From the NCBI GenBank assembly GCA_964464635.1, contig CAYXGT010000064.1, forward strand, positions 1-16,454: a stretch of DNA of 16,454 bases, read 5' to 3'. Positions 7,010 to 15,566 of the stretch are shown here, one piece after another. How positions within the stretch are numbered: position 1 is the stretch's first letter; the number at the start of each line of letters is the position of its first letter. This DNA comes from CAYLMG01 sp964464635. Lineage in GTDB: Bacteria > Planctomycetota > Phycisphaerae > Sedimentisphaerales > Anaerobacaceae. The notes beneath the pieces were generated by a model that saw only the letters and a program-made list of their open reading frames with translations, did not search any database and was not told the origin of the DNA. A program made the position numbers and the translations under genes.

Positions 7010-7990
7010 ATGAACGGTAAAATAGTAAACACAGTCTTAATAACAATCCTGCTCCTGTCGCTCTGCGCCGGGGCCGGCTCCGCAGAAAAAAATCCGGCAT
7101 TAAAAATCTATCTGCCGAGACGGATTACAATCGAAAACGATATCATAACGCTCGGCAGCGTAAGCATAATAAGAGCAGACCAGCCCCTGGCTGAAAAGGC
7201 AAATGATATCACACTTGCCAAATTCTCTATGCCAGGCCAGAAAATTATTATCGACAGAAATACCATCCTCAGCAGGCTCGCCTGCAGTGACATCAAATCC
7301 GCTAAAGTAAATTTAACCGGCGCCGAGGAAATAATCGTAACACAGAAAGAGCACATAATCACGGCAGCCGAAATCATCAACCTCGCAAAATCTGTTCTGA
7401 AAAACAATCCCGAATATGTCTCCGCCTGCCGCTTCAATCCACTGCAGGTACCAGCCGACTTTATTGCACCCGCCGACTGTAACGACATCAAGCTCTCAAC
7501 AAATCTGCTCCCGGCCAGCAGGCCGAATCAGGTAAAACTCGAAGTCCTGCTGCTTTCTGATGGCATTGAAATCGGAAAACGCCTCGTAACTTTCCAGCCG
7601 CAATATCTGATTCACACAGTAGTCACACTGAAAGAAATAAAGGCAGGAACCGCCATAACAGAAGATAATATTAAAATCGTAAAAACTACTTCAAATGAGC
7701 CCGAGCCTGACGGCTGGACCCCTCCTTATGGGCTTATCGCAAAACGAACGCTGCCCGTAAATACCGTCATCGAATCGAATATGGCAAGGCTCCGGCAGAA
7801 AGAAATTCTCGTCAATCGAAACCAGAATGTCATTATCAAAATCGAAAATCCGTCGCTCTTGATAACCGCTGTCGGAAAAGCCCTCGAAAAAGGCTCTGCC
7901 GGCCAATTTATAAAAGTTCGCAACCTGGACTCGAACCGAACCATCGTCGCTAAAATTAACGATGACGGAACCGTCGAACCCCTATTTTGA
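7010..7990 (+). CDS. flgA: Flagellar P-ring assembly chaperone FlgA
   Basis: FlgA is a periplasmic chaperone required for assembly of FlgI into the P ring. A Sec signal peptide is evident: MNGK start, hydrophobic core ITILLLSLCA and a likely cut after Ala25 (GSA/EK). Residues about 201-262 form a SAF-like domain (VVTLKEIKAGTAITEDNI, then GLIAKRTLPVNTVIE). The C-terminal region (270-326) shows the family pattern VIIKIENPSLLITAVGKALE followed by GSAGQFIKVRN. At 326 residues it is longer than the enterobacterial protein (about 219), with an extra N-terminal part (30-115). The AGGAG ribosome site overlaps the flgG stop codon. It sits immediately before flgH and flgI, its functional partners. Confidence 0.9.
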   Translation: MNGKIVNTVLITILLLSLCAGAGSAEKNPALKIYLPRRITIENDIITLGSVSIIRADQPLAEKANDITLAKFSMPGQKIIIDRNTILSRLACSDIKSAKVNLTGAEEIIVTQKEHIITAAEIINLAKSVLKNNPEYVSACRFNPLQVPADFIAPADCNDIKLSTNLLPASRPNQVKLEVLLLSDGIEIGKRLVTFQPQYLIHTVVTLKEIKAGTAITEDNIKIVKTTSNEPEPDGWTPPYGLIAKRTLPVNTVIESNMARLRQKEILVNRNQNVIIKIENPSLLITAVGKALEKGSAGQFIKVRNLDSNRTIVAKINDDGTVEPLF

Positions 7991-8002
7991 AAAGGAGTTA
8001 AA

Positions 8003-8611
8003 ATGAATAAAAAACTATTCTCAGCAATCTTAATAACAGCCCTGTTCCTGACCTCGACTGCCTCCGTAAAAGCCGGCTCAATCTGGGCAAAAAGAAACTG
8101 CAATATGAAAAATCTATATACCGACGACGTCGCAAGAAACATAGGTGACATCCTCACAATAATAATCACCGAAGACAGCAAAGTCGACAACAAGGCAAAA
8201 AGAGACCTCAAAAAAGACGTGGATAAATCCATAACCTTCGACGGAAAGCTCGGCAACTTCACCGACCTCGGCGAATTCGGAACCTCGGCAAGCTCTACAA
8301 ACGAGCTGAAAAGCAAGGCAGACTACAAGGATGAACGCAAATTCGTGGACAGAATCACCGTCGTCGTCGTGGACATTCAGCCGAACAGCAATCTCGTCGT
8401 TATGGGAACACGACTGCGAAAAATAGCAGGTGACATACAAAACATAGAGATAAGCGGAATAGTAAGACCCAGTGATATAACATTCGATAATACCATTAAA
8501 AGCGAGCAGGTCGCAAACTTCCAAATCGTCACTAAAAATTCCGGTATCGCCGACCCATATACAAAACCCGGATTCCTTGGCCGAATACTGGATGTCATAT
8601 GGCCGTTCTAA
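8003..8611 (+). CDS. flgH: Flagellar L-ring protein FlgH, apparently without lipidation cysteine
   Basis: FlgH forms the outer-membrane L ring, the bushing around the distal rod. Family features are GSIWAK after the signal peptide, LYTDDVARNIGDILTIIITE, the middle pattern ending VMGTRLRKIAGDIQNIEISG, and VRPSDITFDNTIKSEQVANF. The 202-residue length is close to normal. In most bacteria FlgH is a lipoprotein with a cysteine after the signal peptide. Here the leader (MNKKLFSAILITALFLTSTA, then SVKA/GS) has no cysteine and looks like a signal peptidase I substrate cut after Ala24. AAGGAG precedes the ATG. It lies in the standard flgA-flgH-flgI order. Confidence 0.92.
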   Translation: MNKKLFSAILITALFLTSTASVKAGSIWAKRNCNMKNLYTDDVARNIGDILTIIITEDSKVDNKAKRDLKKDVDKSITFDGKLGNFTDLGEFGTSASSTNELKSKADYKDERKFVDRITVVVVDIQPNSNLVVMGTRLRKIAGDIQNIEISGIVRPSDITFDNTIKSEQVANFQIVTKNSGIADPYTKPGFLGRILDVIWPF

Positions 8612-8632
8612 ATTTTAATGAGGTAATAATAA

Positions 8633-9769
8633 ATGAAAATAAAACATAAATTTAAGTTTAATATATACTGTCTTATACTCGTACTCGCTGTTTTGCTCAA
8701 CGCCTCCAATACCGCCAAATGCGAGCGCATCAAAGATATCGTCGACATTCAGGGTGTCCGCAGCAATCCTCTCAGCGGCGTCGGCCTTGTCGTCGGCCTT
8801 GCAGGTACCGGTGACAGCTCGCTGCCCTCGCAGCAGATGCTCACGAACATACTTCGGCATTCCGGCCTTGTCCTTTCCCCCGAGAACCTCAAGGGTGGAA
8901 ACATAGCACTCGTTATGGTGACGGCAGAATTAGGACCATTCTCACGCACCGGCTCAAGAATAGATGTCGATGTTTCTTCACTCGCCGATGCCGAAAGCCT
9001 GCAGGGAGGAATGCTTTTGCCGACACCTCTCGAAGGTCTTGACGGGCAGGTTTACGCAGTAACACTTGCTTCCGGCGTCTCAATCGGCGGCTGGACGGCA
9101 AGCGGACAAAATGCCTCTATCACAAAAAATCATCAGACTGTCGGCAGGATACCATCCGGGGCAATAGTCGAAAGAGAAGAAATATCTTCCTTTATCGACT
9201 ACATCGCGGGAAACAAAATAATTACATTAAACTTAAGAAACAGCGACTTCTCAACCGCACAGCGCATCGGGGACGCGATTAATCAGACACATCCCGACCA
9301 CGCCGTTGTCGTTGATGCAGGCACCATTAAAGTCAAAATCCCGGAACAAATCCCCGCCGGCGGCACCGCTGCCTTTATCGATGAAATTACAAACAAACAG
9401 GTCACCGTTGACTATCCCGCCGTCGTCGTTATCAATGAGCGAACCGGCACAATCGTTGTGGGGCAAAACGTGGGTATCTCAACCGTCGCAATCTCACAGG
9501 GAAGCCTTGTCGTAAAAATAAAAGAAACACCGATTGTCTCCCAGCCGATTGCTCCATTCTCTGACGCCGGCGAAACCAAGGTCGTTGAGGACACCGCCAT
9601 AAGCATCGAGGAAAAAGATGGATACCTTATTCCCGTACCTCAGACCGTAACCGTCGCCGAGCTTGCCAAAACACTTAATGCAATCGGCGCGACACCGACT
9701 GACCTTATCGCAATATTTAACGCCCTGAAAAAAGCCGGTGCTCTCCAGGCACAGCTTGAAATAATGTAG
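8633..9769 (+). CDS. flgI: Flagellar P-ring protein FlgI
   Basis: FlgI polymerises in the periplasm into the P ring around the rod, at the peptidoglycan layer. The mature start ERIKDIVDIQGVRSNPLSGV, followed by GLVVGLAGTGDSS, is the family hallmark, and the C-terminus has TVAELAKTLNAIGATPTDLI, then FNALKKAGAL. A signal peptide occupies about residues 1-30 (basic MKIKHKFKFN, then hydrophobic IYCLILVLAVLLNA). The cut site is not certain, lying between Ala24 and Cys30. The 378-residue length matches the family (about 365). GAGG (8620-8623) is 9 nt before the ATG. The stop TAG overlaps the ribosome site of flgJ. Confidence 0.96.
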   Translation: MKIKHKFKFNIYCLILVLAVLLNASNTAKCERIKDIVDIQGVRSNPLSGVGLVVGLAGTGDSSLPSQQMLTNILRHSGLVLSPENLKGGNIALVMVTAELGPFSRTGSRIDVDVSSLADAESLQGGMLLPTPLEGLDGQVYAVTLASGVSIGGWTASGQNASITKNHQTVGRIPSGAIVEREEISSFIDYIAGNKIITLNLRNSDFSTAQRIGDAINQTHPDHAVVVDAGTIKVKIPEQIPAGGTAAFIDEITNKQVTVDYPAVVVINERTGTIVVGQNVGISTVAISQGSLVVKIKETPIVSQPIAPFSDAGETKVVEDTAISIEEKDGYLIPVPQTVTVAELAKTLNAIGATPTDLIAIFNALKKAGALQAQLEIM

Positions 9770-9780
9770 GAGCCTTTGCA

Positions 9781-10125
9781 ATGGACGCTTCAAAACTGTT
9801 ACTGACCGAACCTGTCCTTCCGCCTGCAGAACTTAGCCGGATGTCGAATACCAACCGGCTCTCAGACGAGAAGAAAATTCAGGCTGCAAAAGATTTCGAG
9901 TCGCTTTTAATAAACAAGCTGCTCGACGAAATGAAAAACACAATCGAAGACTGGTCGGGCGATGAGGACGGCGCCTCCAGGCAGATTCAGGCAATCTTTA
10001 ATATGTACCTGAGCAAACACATCGCTGAAAACGGCGGCCTCGGACTCTGGAAGGATATTTACAGCTCAATGAACCTCGCTGCTGATAAAAACACCGCTCC
10101 GCTCGTAACGGATAACAAAATATGA
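9781..10125 (+). CDS. flgJ: Rod-binding protein FlgJ, N-terminal domain only
   Basis: This 114-residue protein is the rod-capping/rod-binding module of FlgJ. The signature is AAKDFESLLINKLLDEMKN, then a variable acidic stretch, and YLSKHIAENGGLGLWKDIY. In enterobacteria FlgJ also carries a C-terminal peptidoglycan hydrolase domain (total about 313 residues). That domain is absent here, so another enzyme must open the cell wall for the rod. Single-domain FlgJ is common outside gamma- and beta-proteobacteria. AGGAG at the flgI stop precedes the ATG, and the gene ends in an ATGA overlap with the next gene. Confidence 0.88.
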   Translation: MDASKLLLTEPVLPPAELSRMSNTNRLSDEKKIQAAKDFESLLINKLLDEMKNTIEDWSGDEDGASRQIQAIFNMYLSKHIAENGGLGLWKDIYSSMNLAADKNTAPLVTDNKI

Positions 10126-10643
10126 AAACTAACGATACTATATTTCAGGATAATATTGACCGGCTGCTTGATGTCCTTGACACGGATATTGAGAACATCC
10201 GACAGAACCTCTCAGCCCTTAATCAGCTCAGAAGCTCGGTCATTAAACGCGATAACGACAGCCTGGCTCAATTGCTCAAAAAAATCCAGGCCGACGACGG
10301 CGGATATAAAAACAACGAATCCAAAAGAAAATCAATCAGAAAAGCACTTGCGGATTCTCTCGGCTGCCCTGCCGAAAAAATAACGCTCACAACTCTCGAA
10401 CAAACGCTGCCCGAAGAAAAAAAGAGTCTCATCGCGGAAAAAAAAGAAAAACTTACGGAACTGCTTAAACAGCTAAAAAATGAATATCACGCTACCGCTG
10501 TGCTCCTCTCCGAATGTGCCAGGTTCAACCGCATCCTCTTAAAAACGTTACTCAACAACAAAAACGCTGAGACCGTAACATACGATGCGGAAGGTTCTGC
10601 CAGACGGTATTTCGACTCAGCTTTCTTAAATATGAAGCTTTAA
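10122..10643 (+). CDS. flgN: FlgN-like flagellar export chaperone
   Basis: FlgN is a cytoplasmic chaperone that holds FlgK and FlgL before export. This 173-residue product is almost entirely helical and charged, with no signal peptide. It has a Leu-heptad-like pattern (NIDRLLDVLDTDIENIRQNL) and a long Lys/Glu coiled segment around residues 95-125. Sequence identity to FlgN is low, as is usual for this family, and the assignment rests on size, helical character and location immediately before flgK and flgL. The start overlaps the flgJ stop as ATGA, with no strong ribosome site, so translation is probably coupled to flgJ. Confidence 0.72.
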   Translation: MKTNDTIFQDNIDRLLDVLDTDIENIRQNLSALNQLRSSVIKRDNDSLAQLLKKIQADDGGYKNNESKRKSIRKALADSLGCPAEKITLTTLEQTLPEEKKSLIAEKKEKLTELLKQLKNEYHATAVLLSECARFNRILLKTLLNNKNAETVTYDAEGSARRYFDSAFLNMKL

Positions 10644-10667
10644 TTAAAGCCAGATAGGACTAAAAAG

Positions 10668-12629
10668 ATGTCAAACTATTCGATAGGTATTAGCGGCCTG
10701 AATGCCGCACAGAGCACTCTCGATATAATCGGCAATAATATTGCAAATGCCGCCACCGAAGGCTATCACAAACAGAGAGTCGAGCTCACTCCAGCCTTCG
10801 CCTCACAGGACGGCGCACTTCTAATAGGCGGAGGAGTCAATTTCGAAGGCGTAACAAGAATAATTGACAATCTGCTCGAACAACAGATTCTAAGGCAAAG
10901 TTATCTCCTCGGGCATCTTTCTCAGCAACTATCAACTCTTCGCTCGGTTGAATCTTCTTTCGGTGAGTTCACCGATGCCGGAGGGCTCAATGATACCATC
11001 AATGACTTCTTTAATGCTTTCCAGGACCTCTCGACACATCCAAACGAACCTATCTGGCAAAACCAGGCCGTCAGCTCCGCACAAACTCTCGCACAAAAAT
11101 TCAACTCCCTCGCAACCTTCTTATCCGATCTTCAAACACAAATCACGCTCGAAGCCGAAAATACCATCGAACAAATCAACACCCTGGCCGAAAGAATCGC
11201 AGAATTAAACGACAGTATCGAAAAAATAGAAATCACCGGCGGACAGGCTAATAACCTCCGCGACCAGAGAGACCAGTGCATCTCTCAACTCTCGGAGCTC
11301 GTTGGACTGGAAACCCATAACAGAGAGCACGGCGTCGTAGATGTCACCATAGCGGGAATGCCGCTGGTTATTGGCACTTCCACATCTCAGCTTCAGCTCG
11401 GCCTTGACGATAACGGCGAAACTGGCGTCGGCGTTCTCGACTCCTATAATTACAAAACCGACATACAGGGCGGCAGGTTAGGGGGACTGCTCTCGTTAAA
11501 AAACGAAATAATCGATGACATTCAAACACAGCTCGACAACCTCGCCGCCGCCATTATACAGCAGGTCAACCAGATACACATCCAGGGCGTCGGACCTGCA
11601 GGTTCCTTTCGGGAGCTGACCGGATGGACAATTGTTTCGGAAACTCTTGCCGACTTCGAGCCGCCCATCAATGATGGAACAATTTACGTCAGGATTATCG
11701 ATACCGCCACAGGCCAGGTAACAAGACACAGCATAGATGTTGACTGCTCTGCCGACACGCTGACTACAATAGCCCAAAAGTTTGAAGACCTGACCGGCCT
11801 GACTGCATCCGTGAATTCTTCCAGGCTGCACATTCAGGCCGAGACCGGTTATGAATTCGACTTTACACCTGCCGTCTTACCCGACCCGACAAATAGTAAC
11901 TTAACTGCAGCGTCCCCGCCGACAATTTCCATCTCCGGAATCTACACCGGCAGCGAAAACCAGACCTTCACCTGCACCGTTATCGGCTCCGGCTCAATTG
12001 GAAATGGTACCCTCCAGATGGAGGTGCAAAATGAAAGTGGCGAGGTGGTAAAAACACTAAACATCGGTCAGGGCTACGCCGCAGGTGACAGCCTTAATGT
12101 AGCAGACGGAATAACAATATCACTAACAACCGGTGACCTCAACGACACTGATTCCTTTGAAATCGAAGTATTCGCCGACACGGATACCTCTGGCCTGCTT
12201 TCGGCTATCGGTATCAACACCTTTTTCGACGGCAGCACCGCCTCTGATATGGCGCTCTGCCAGGAAATAGCTGATAATCCTGCCCGCATAGCAACAGCAG
12301 CAGGACCGGAAATGACCGACAACACAAACGCACAAAAACTCGCCGCTTTAAGCGAGCAGTCTCTAAGCAGCCTGAACAATATGACTATTCAGGACTACTA
12401 TCGCCGGCTCATCAGTGACATCGGCCAGGATATCGCAACAAAAGAAATGAGCACTAACAGCATCGAGGTTATGCTGCAGGACCTCAGCACACAGCAAAGC
12501 AATATTAGCGGCGTAAACATCAATGACGAAGCTGCTCAAATGCTAATATTCCAGCAGATGTTTCAGGCAATGGCTAAATACTTAAATACCATTCATACTT
12601 CGATTTCGGCTCTTATGGAAATAATATAA
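10668..12629 (+). CDS. flgK: Flagellar hook-associated protein 1 FlgK
   Basis: FlgK (HAP1) is the first junction protein between hook and filament. The N-terminus (ISGLNAAQSTLDIIGNNIAN, then AATEGYHKQRVEL) is the axial-protein motif in its FlgK form. Residues about 60-300 contain long helices typical of HAP1, including NDTINDFFNAFQDLSTHPNE. The C-terminus GVNINDEAAQMLIFQQMFQA, then MAKYLNTIHTSISALM, is diagnostic. At 653 residues it is longer than the enterobacterial protein (about 550). The excess lies in a Thr/Ser/Gly/Asp-rich surface region (about 310-530). An AGGA lies upstream of the ATG. flgN lies just before it and flgL just after it. Confidence 0.95.
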   Translation: MSNYSIGISGLNAAQSTLDIIGNNIANAATEGYHKQRVELTPAFASQDGALLIGGGVNFEGVTRIIDNLLEQQILRQSYLLGHLSQQLSTLRSVESSFGEFTDAGGLNDTINDFFNAFQDLSTHPNEPIWQNQAVSSAQTLAQKFNSLATFLSDLQTQITLEAENTIEQINTLAERIAELNDSIEKIEITGGQANNLRDQRDQCISQLSELVGLETHNREHGVVDVTIAGMPLVIGTSTSQLQLGLDDNGETGVGVLDSYNYKTDIQGGRLGGLLSLKNEIIDDIQTQLDNLAAAIIQQVNQIHIQGVGPAGSFRELTGWTIVSETLADFEPPINDGTIYVRIIDTATGQVTRHSIDVDCSADTLTTIAQKFEDLTGLTASVNSSRLHIQAETGYEFDFTPAVLPDPTNSNLTAASPPTISISGIYTGSENQTFTCTVIGSGSIGNGTLQMEVQNESGEVVKTLNIGQGYAAGDSLNVADGITISLTTGDLNDTDSFEIEVFADTDTSGLLSAIGINTFFDGSTASDMALCQEIADNPARIATAAGPEMTDNTNAQKLAALSEQSLSSLNNMTIQDYYRRLISDIGQDIATKEMSTNSIEVMLQDLSTQQSNISGVNINDEAAQMLIFQQMFQAMAKYLNTIHTSISALMEII

Positions 12630-12656
12630 AAAATATATAAATCAAGTGAGGTTTCT

Positions 12657-13841
12657 ATGAGTGGACCACTGAACACAATTTACGACAACATCAGTTTCGC
12701 TTTGAGCATACACACCGATATTATGAATAAGTTGCAGGAGCAGGTTGCAACCGGCTCAAGGGTCAACAGGGCCTCGGACGCGCCTTCGGATGCATATCAA
12801 ATTCTCGGGCTGAAATCCCAGACTAAAACTCTTGAAAATTATATAGAAAACCTCTCAACCGTGCTTGACACTCTTGAGGTTTCAAGCACCATTATCAATA
12901 GTATGACCGAGTCCATAAATAACGTCAGGACTCTGATATCTCAGGTCACAAGTGGAATTTATGACGAAGATGCAAGAGAAAGAACCGCAGAGCAAATCAA
13001 CGATATCCTTGAGCAGATGCTCCTGCTCGCAAACACAAAACATAACGGACAATACATTTTCGCCGGCAGCTCCAGCGGCACCGCTCCTTACGCCGCCGAA
13101 AGAACCGACGGGCAAATATCTTCTGTTAACTACCAGGCTGCCTCAACCAGCCGAAACGTTGAGGTCGCCCCGGGAATACAATATGAAATCTATTACGTAG
13201 CTGACAGCCTTTTCAGCTCCGATAACCGGCAGCAGCCCGTCTTTTCCGGTGACACCGGCGCCAAGAACGGCACCGGCACATCCAGCGCCACAGGTGACGT
13301 CTGGCTGACCGTAATACACGACGGCAGCAATTACCAAATCTCAATCGATGACGGGCTAACCTATACAACCGTCCCCCCAGGCGGTGACACAAACCAGGCT
13401 GTAACTGACTCAAGAACAGGTCAGGTCCTTTACGTCGATACCACTGAGTTAAGCAGCACAGGAATTGAGCTTGTCCGTGTTCCCGGAACTTACGATTTAT
13501 TTAATACCCTTATCTCTATACGCGACACTTTCACTAACGAAAGAGGACTCTCCGATGAACAAATACAACTGGCTCTGAGAAATGCCATCAGCACACTCGA
13601 AGAAGTCAGCAACCTGATGTTGCAGGCAAATGTCTCAATAGGGGCAAAAATAGGATTCCTTGATGACCTTAAACAAAACATTACAGAGATAAAGTACGGT
13701 TCTGAAGACCGTACCACCGAGCTTGAAGAAGCCGATATTACCCAGATTGCTATCGAATTGTCCAGGAGGGAAGTGCTTTACCAGATGTCTCTGTCCGTGG
13801 CTGCAAAAATCCTGTCAACTTCTCTGCTCGACTACATATAG
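12657..13841 (+). CDS. flgL: Flagellar hook-associated protein 3 FlgL
   Basis: FlgL (HAP3) joins FlgK to the flagellin filament and is a flagellin homologue. The N-terminus has LQEQVATGSRVNRASDAPSD (26-45), the flagellin-like motif, and the C-terminus (355-394) has the matching helix EEADITQIAIELSRREVLYQ. A beta-rich, Gly/Thr/Ser-rich central section (about 185-275) makes it longer (394 residues) than the enterobacterial form (about 317). It is not a flagellin because of the FlgL-type C-terminus and its place after flgK. GAGG precedes the ATG at 5 nt. It is the last gene of the operon, and no clear intrinsic terminator follows. Confidence 0.93.
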   Translation: MSGPLNTIYDNISFALSIHTDIMNKLQEQVATGSRVNRASDAPSDAYQILGLKSQTKTLENYIENLSTVLDTLEVSSTIINSMTESINNVRTLISQVTSGIYDEDARERTAEQINDILEQMLLLANTKHNGQYIFAGSSSGTAPYAAERTDGQISSVNYQAASTSRNVEVAPGIQYEIYYVADSLFSSDNRQQPVFSGDTGAKNGTGTSSATGDVWLTVIHDGSNYQISIDDGLTYTTVPPGGDTNQAVTDSRTGQVLYVDTTELSSTGIELVRVPGTYDLFNTLISIRDTFTNERGLSDEQIQLALRNAISTLEEVSNLMLQANVSIGAKIGFLDDLKQNITEIKYGSEDRTTELEEADITQIAIELSRREVLYQMSLSVAAKILSTSLLDYI

Positions 13842-13868
13842 GCAGATAAAAAATAACAGCCTTTAACT

Positions 13869-13917
13869 TGTGGTGGATATGTTTGATTTTTATACAGTTA
13901 CAGAACTGATTTCCACA
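13869..13917 (+). repeat. Nested inverted repeats between flgL and the glycosyltransferase promoter
   Basis: An inner perfect 5-bp stem CAGTT (13895-13899) and AACTG (13904-13908), with a 4-nt loop, lies within outer arms TGTGG (13869-13873) and CCACA (13913-13917). No T-run follows, so this is not a classical terminator for flgL. Its place 30-80 bp upstream of the sigma-54 promoter would also suit an activator or IHF binding site. Arms are short and chance is possible. Confidence 0.3.
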
Positions 13918-13947
13918 TAATTGTTTATAAATGCAGATTTGACCGGC

Positions 13948-13963
13948 AGGCACAAGATTTGCG
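13948..13963 (+). promoter_or_regulatory. Sigma-54 (-24/-12) promoter of the glycosyltransferase unit
   Basis: AGGCACAAGATTTGCG has GG (13949-13950) and GC (13961-13962) with the required 10-nt spacing, and matches consensus TGGCACG-N4-TTGCW except at the first T, the G after GGCAC, and the last base. The transcript should start near 13974, giving a ~65-nt leader before the ATG at 14039. It makes the downstream glycosyltransferase genes part of the same sigma-54 regulon as the flg operon. Confidence 0.82.
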
Positions 13964-13993
13964 GTAAAATCTCTAATTGAGGATAGCCGCAAA
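13958..13993 (+). promoter_or_regulatory. Perfect 7-bp palindrome centred on the predicted transcript start
   Basis: TTTGCGG (13958-13964) and CCGCAAA (13987-13993) are exact reverse complements, centred at about 13975.5. The upstream arm overlaps the -12 element, and the predicted start site is about 13974. A smaller CTC/GAG pair (13971-13973, 13979-13981) lies inside. The position suits an operator that would compete with polymerase. An RNA hairpin is not possible because the left arm is not transcribed. No regulator is identified. Confidence 0.4.
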
Positions 13994-14038
13994 ATGGTGA
14001 AAAAAATATAGGTAAAACTTACATAAGGGAGTAAAAAA

Positions 14039-15562
14039 ATGGCACAGCAGGCTCTCAATAACTTATACGAAAACGCCCTTCATTTGGCTGAGACAGGACA
14101 ATACCTCCAGGCCCTCGAATGCCTGCACCAGCACATCCAGGCCAATCCTGAAGACGCCGAGGCCCTGAACGACGCAGGTGCTGTGCTGCATTGTCTCAGC
14201 CGAAGCGAAGAAGCTGTCGATTTTCTCAACAGGGCAAAAACTCTTCAGCCCGGTAACCCTCAGATAACCTGGAATCTTGCCGAAGCTTATCTTGCCTTAT
14301 GCAGGCCGGATAATGCCGAACAGCTCTTTGATGATATGGAGCTTATGCATATTCTCAATCCTGACCTGCTCAACAGAACCGCAAAACAATTTGTTGACCT
14401 CGGTAACAAGGCACAGGCCATCGAAATGCTCCTTCGCTCACTGCAGCTCGCTCCAGACCAGAAAGTCCTGCCGCCTATGCTCGACGTCATTAAAAGCAAA
14501 AGACCTCGAATCCACTTTTTTTGCGGCCTGAAAGGAGATGTAAAATTCCTCACCGACATCTACGAATTCACAAAGGCAAGATATCCAGTTCAGTTCAACG
14601 AGGCACAAACTGTTGACCAGTTATACAAGCTGCTCTCAACCAACGACATCTGCTTCTTCGAGTGGTGCACTGACCTTGTTGTCCAGGCTTCGAAGCTGCC
14701 GAAAGTCTCAAAAAATATCGTCAGGCTGCACCGCTTCGAGGCATACACCAACTGGCCCGCTCAGGTTAAATGGGAAAACATCGACGTCCTCATTACTGTC
14801 GGAAATTCCTATATCAAGGATATGCTCATCAAGCAGGTCCCCGATATCGAGTCTCGTACCATACTTACCACAATACCGAACGGCGTTAACCTCGATAAAT
14901 TCAGATTCGCAGAAAAAAGCCGCGGCAAAAATATCGCCTGCATCGGCTACCTCAATATGAGAAAAAACCCGATGTTCCTGCTGCAGTGCATGCAGAAGCT
15001 GCATTTCATCGACCCCGGATACAAATTATTCTTTGCCGGCAACTTCCAGGACCCTATGCTCGAGCAGTACACAAGATATATGCTAAAATCGCTCAACCTT
15101 GAGAACGTGGTTGTGTTTGACGGCTGGCAGCAGGATATCCCTGCATGGCTTGCTGACAAACATTTCGTCGTCTCATCAAGCATCGGCGAAAGCCAGGGGA
15201 TGGGCATCCTCGAAGGTATGGCCTGCGGCCTGAAACCCATAATTCATAACTTCCCCGGCGCTGAACAGATTTTCCCCTCCGAATTTATATTCAATATCTC
15301 AGAGCAATTCTGCTCTCTCGTTACAGGCAAAGATTACGAGCCGAAAAAATATCGAAAATTCGTCGAACAAAAATACCCTCTTCGCAATCAGCTTGAAAAA
15401 ATAAACCGGATTTTCTACGAGCTCGAAACTCAACTGAATGCTCGCAGGCCGACAAGTCCTGAAAATCCCCGGCAGCCTGTTGACTACCTGAACAACTCCC
15501 GCCCGAACGAAAAATTAATGCAACCGGAAAAAACACAACAATGGTCTAACCTGTATTTCTAA
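14039..15562 (+). CDS. TPR domain plus GT-B (GT4-like) glycosyltransferase
   Basis: This 507-residue fusion protein has tetratricopeptide repeats at about residues 5-140 (AETGQYLQALECLHQHIQAN, then NPEDAEALNDAGAVL) and a GT-B glycosyltransferase at about 155-465. The C-terminal nucleotide-sugar half shows IPNGVNLDKF (279-288), a strand IACIGYLNMRKNP (299-311), and the E-x7-E motif as ESQGMGILE (384-392), followed by GMACGLKPII. No signal peptide or membrane segment is seen, so it is cytoplasmic. The TPR part probably binds the protein acceptor. Starting right after the flagellar operon, behind its own sigma-54 promoter, it probably glycosylates flagellin or another flagellar protein. Donor sugar and acceptor are unknown, and a surface polysaccharide role is the alternative. 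AGGGAG (14026-14031) precedes the ATG. Confidence 0.82.
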   Translation: MAQQALNNLYENALHLAETGQYLQALECLHQHIQANPEDAEALNDAGAVLHCLSRSEEAVDFLNRAKTLQPGNPQITWNLAEAYLALCRPDNAEQLFDDMELMHILNPDLLNRTAKQFVDLGNKAQAIEMLLRSLQLAPDQKVLPPMLDVIKSKRPRIHFFCGLKGDVKFLTDIYEFTKARYPVQFNEAQTVDQLYKLLSTNDICFFEWCTDLVVQASKLPKVSKNIVRLHRFEAYTNWPAQVKWENIDVLITVGNSYIKDMLIKQVPDIESRTILTTIPNGVNLDKFRFAEKSRGKNIACIGYLNMRKNPMFLLQCMQKLHFIDPGYKLFFAGNFQDPMLEQYTRYMLKSLNLENVVVFDGWQQDIPAWLADKHFVVSSSIGESQGMGILEGMACGLKPIIHNFPGAEQIFPSEFIFNISEQFCSLVTGKDYEPKKYRKFVEQKYPLRNQLEKINRIFYELETQLNARRPTSPENPRQPVDYLNNSRPNEKLMQPEKTQQWSNLYF

Positions 15563-15566
15563 AAAA

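Noticed and set aside
7108..7491. Long minus-strand open frames opposite flgA, flgH and the PilZ gene
   Set aside because: They are antisense shadows of well-supported genes, with no domain, ribosome site or promoter of their own.
13869..13917. Intrinsic terminator after flgL
   Set aside because: The nested inverted repeats have short arms and no T-run, so a terminator call is not supported; kept only as a repeat.
13994..14011. Tiny open frame MVKKI in the leader of the TPR-glycosyltransferase gene
   Set aside because: Six codons including the stop and a GAGG 11 nt upstream; too short to separate from chance without conservation data.
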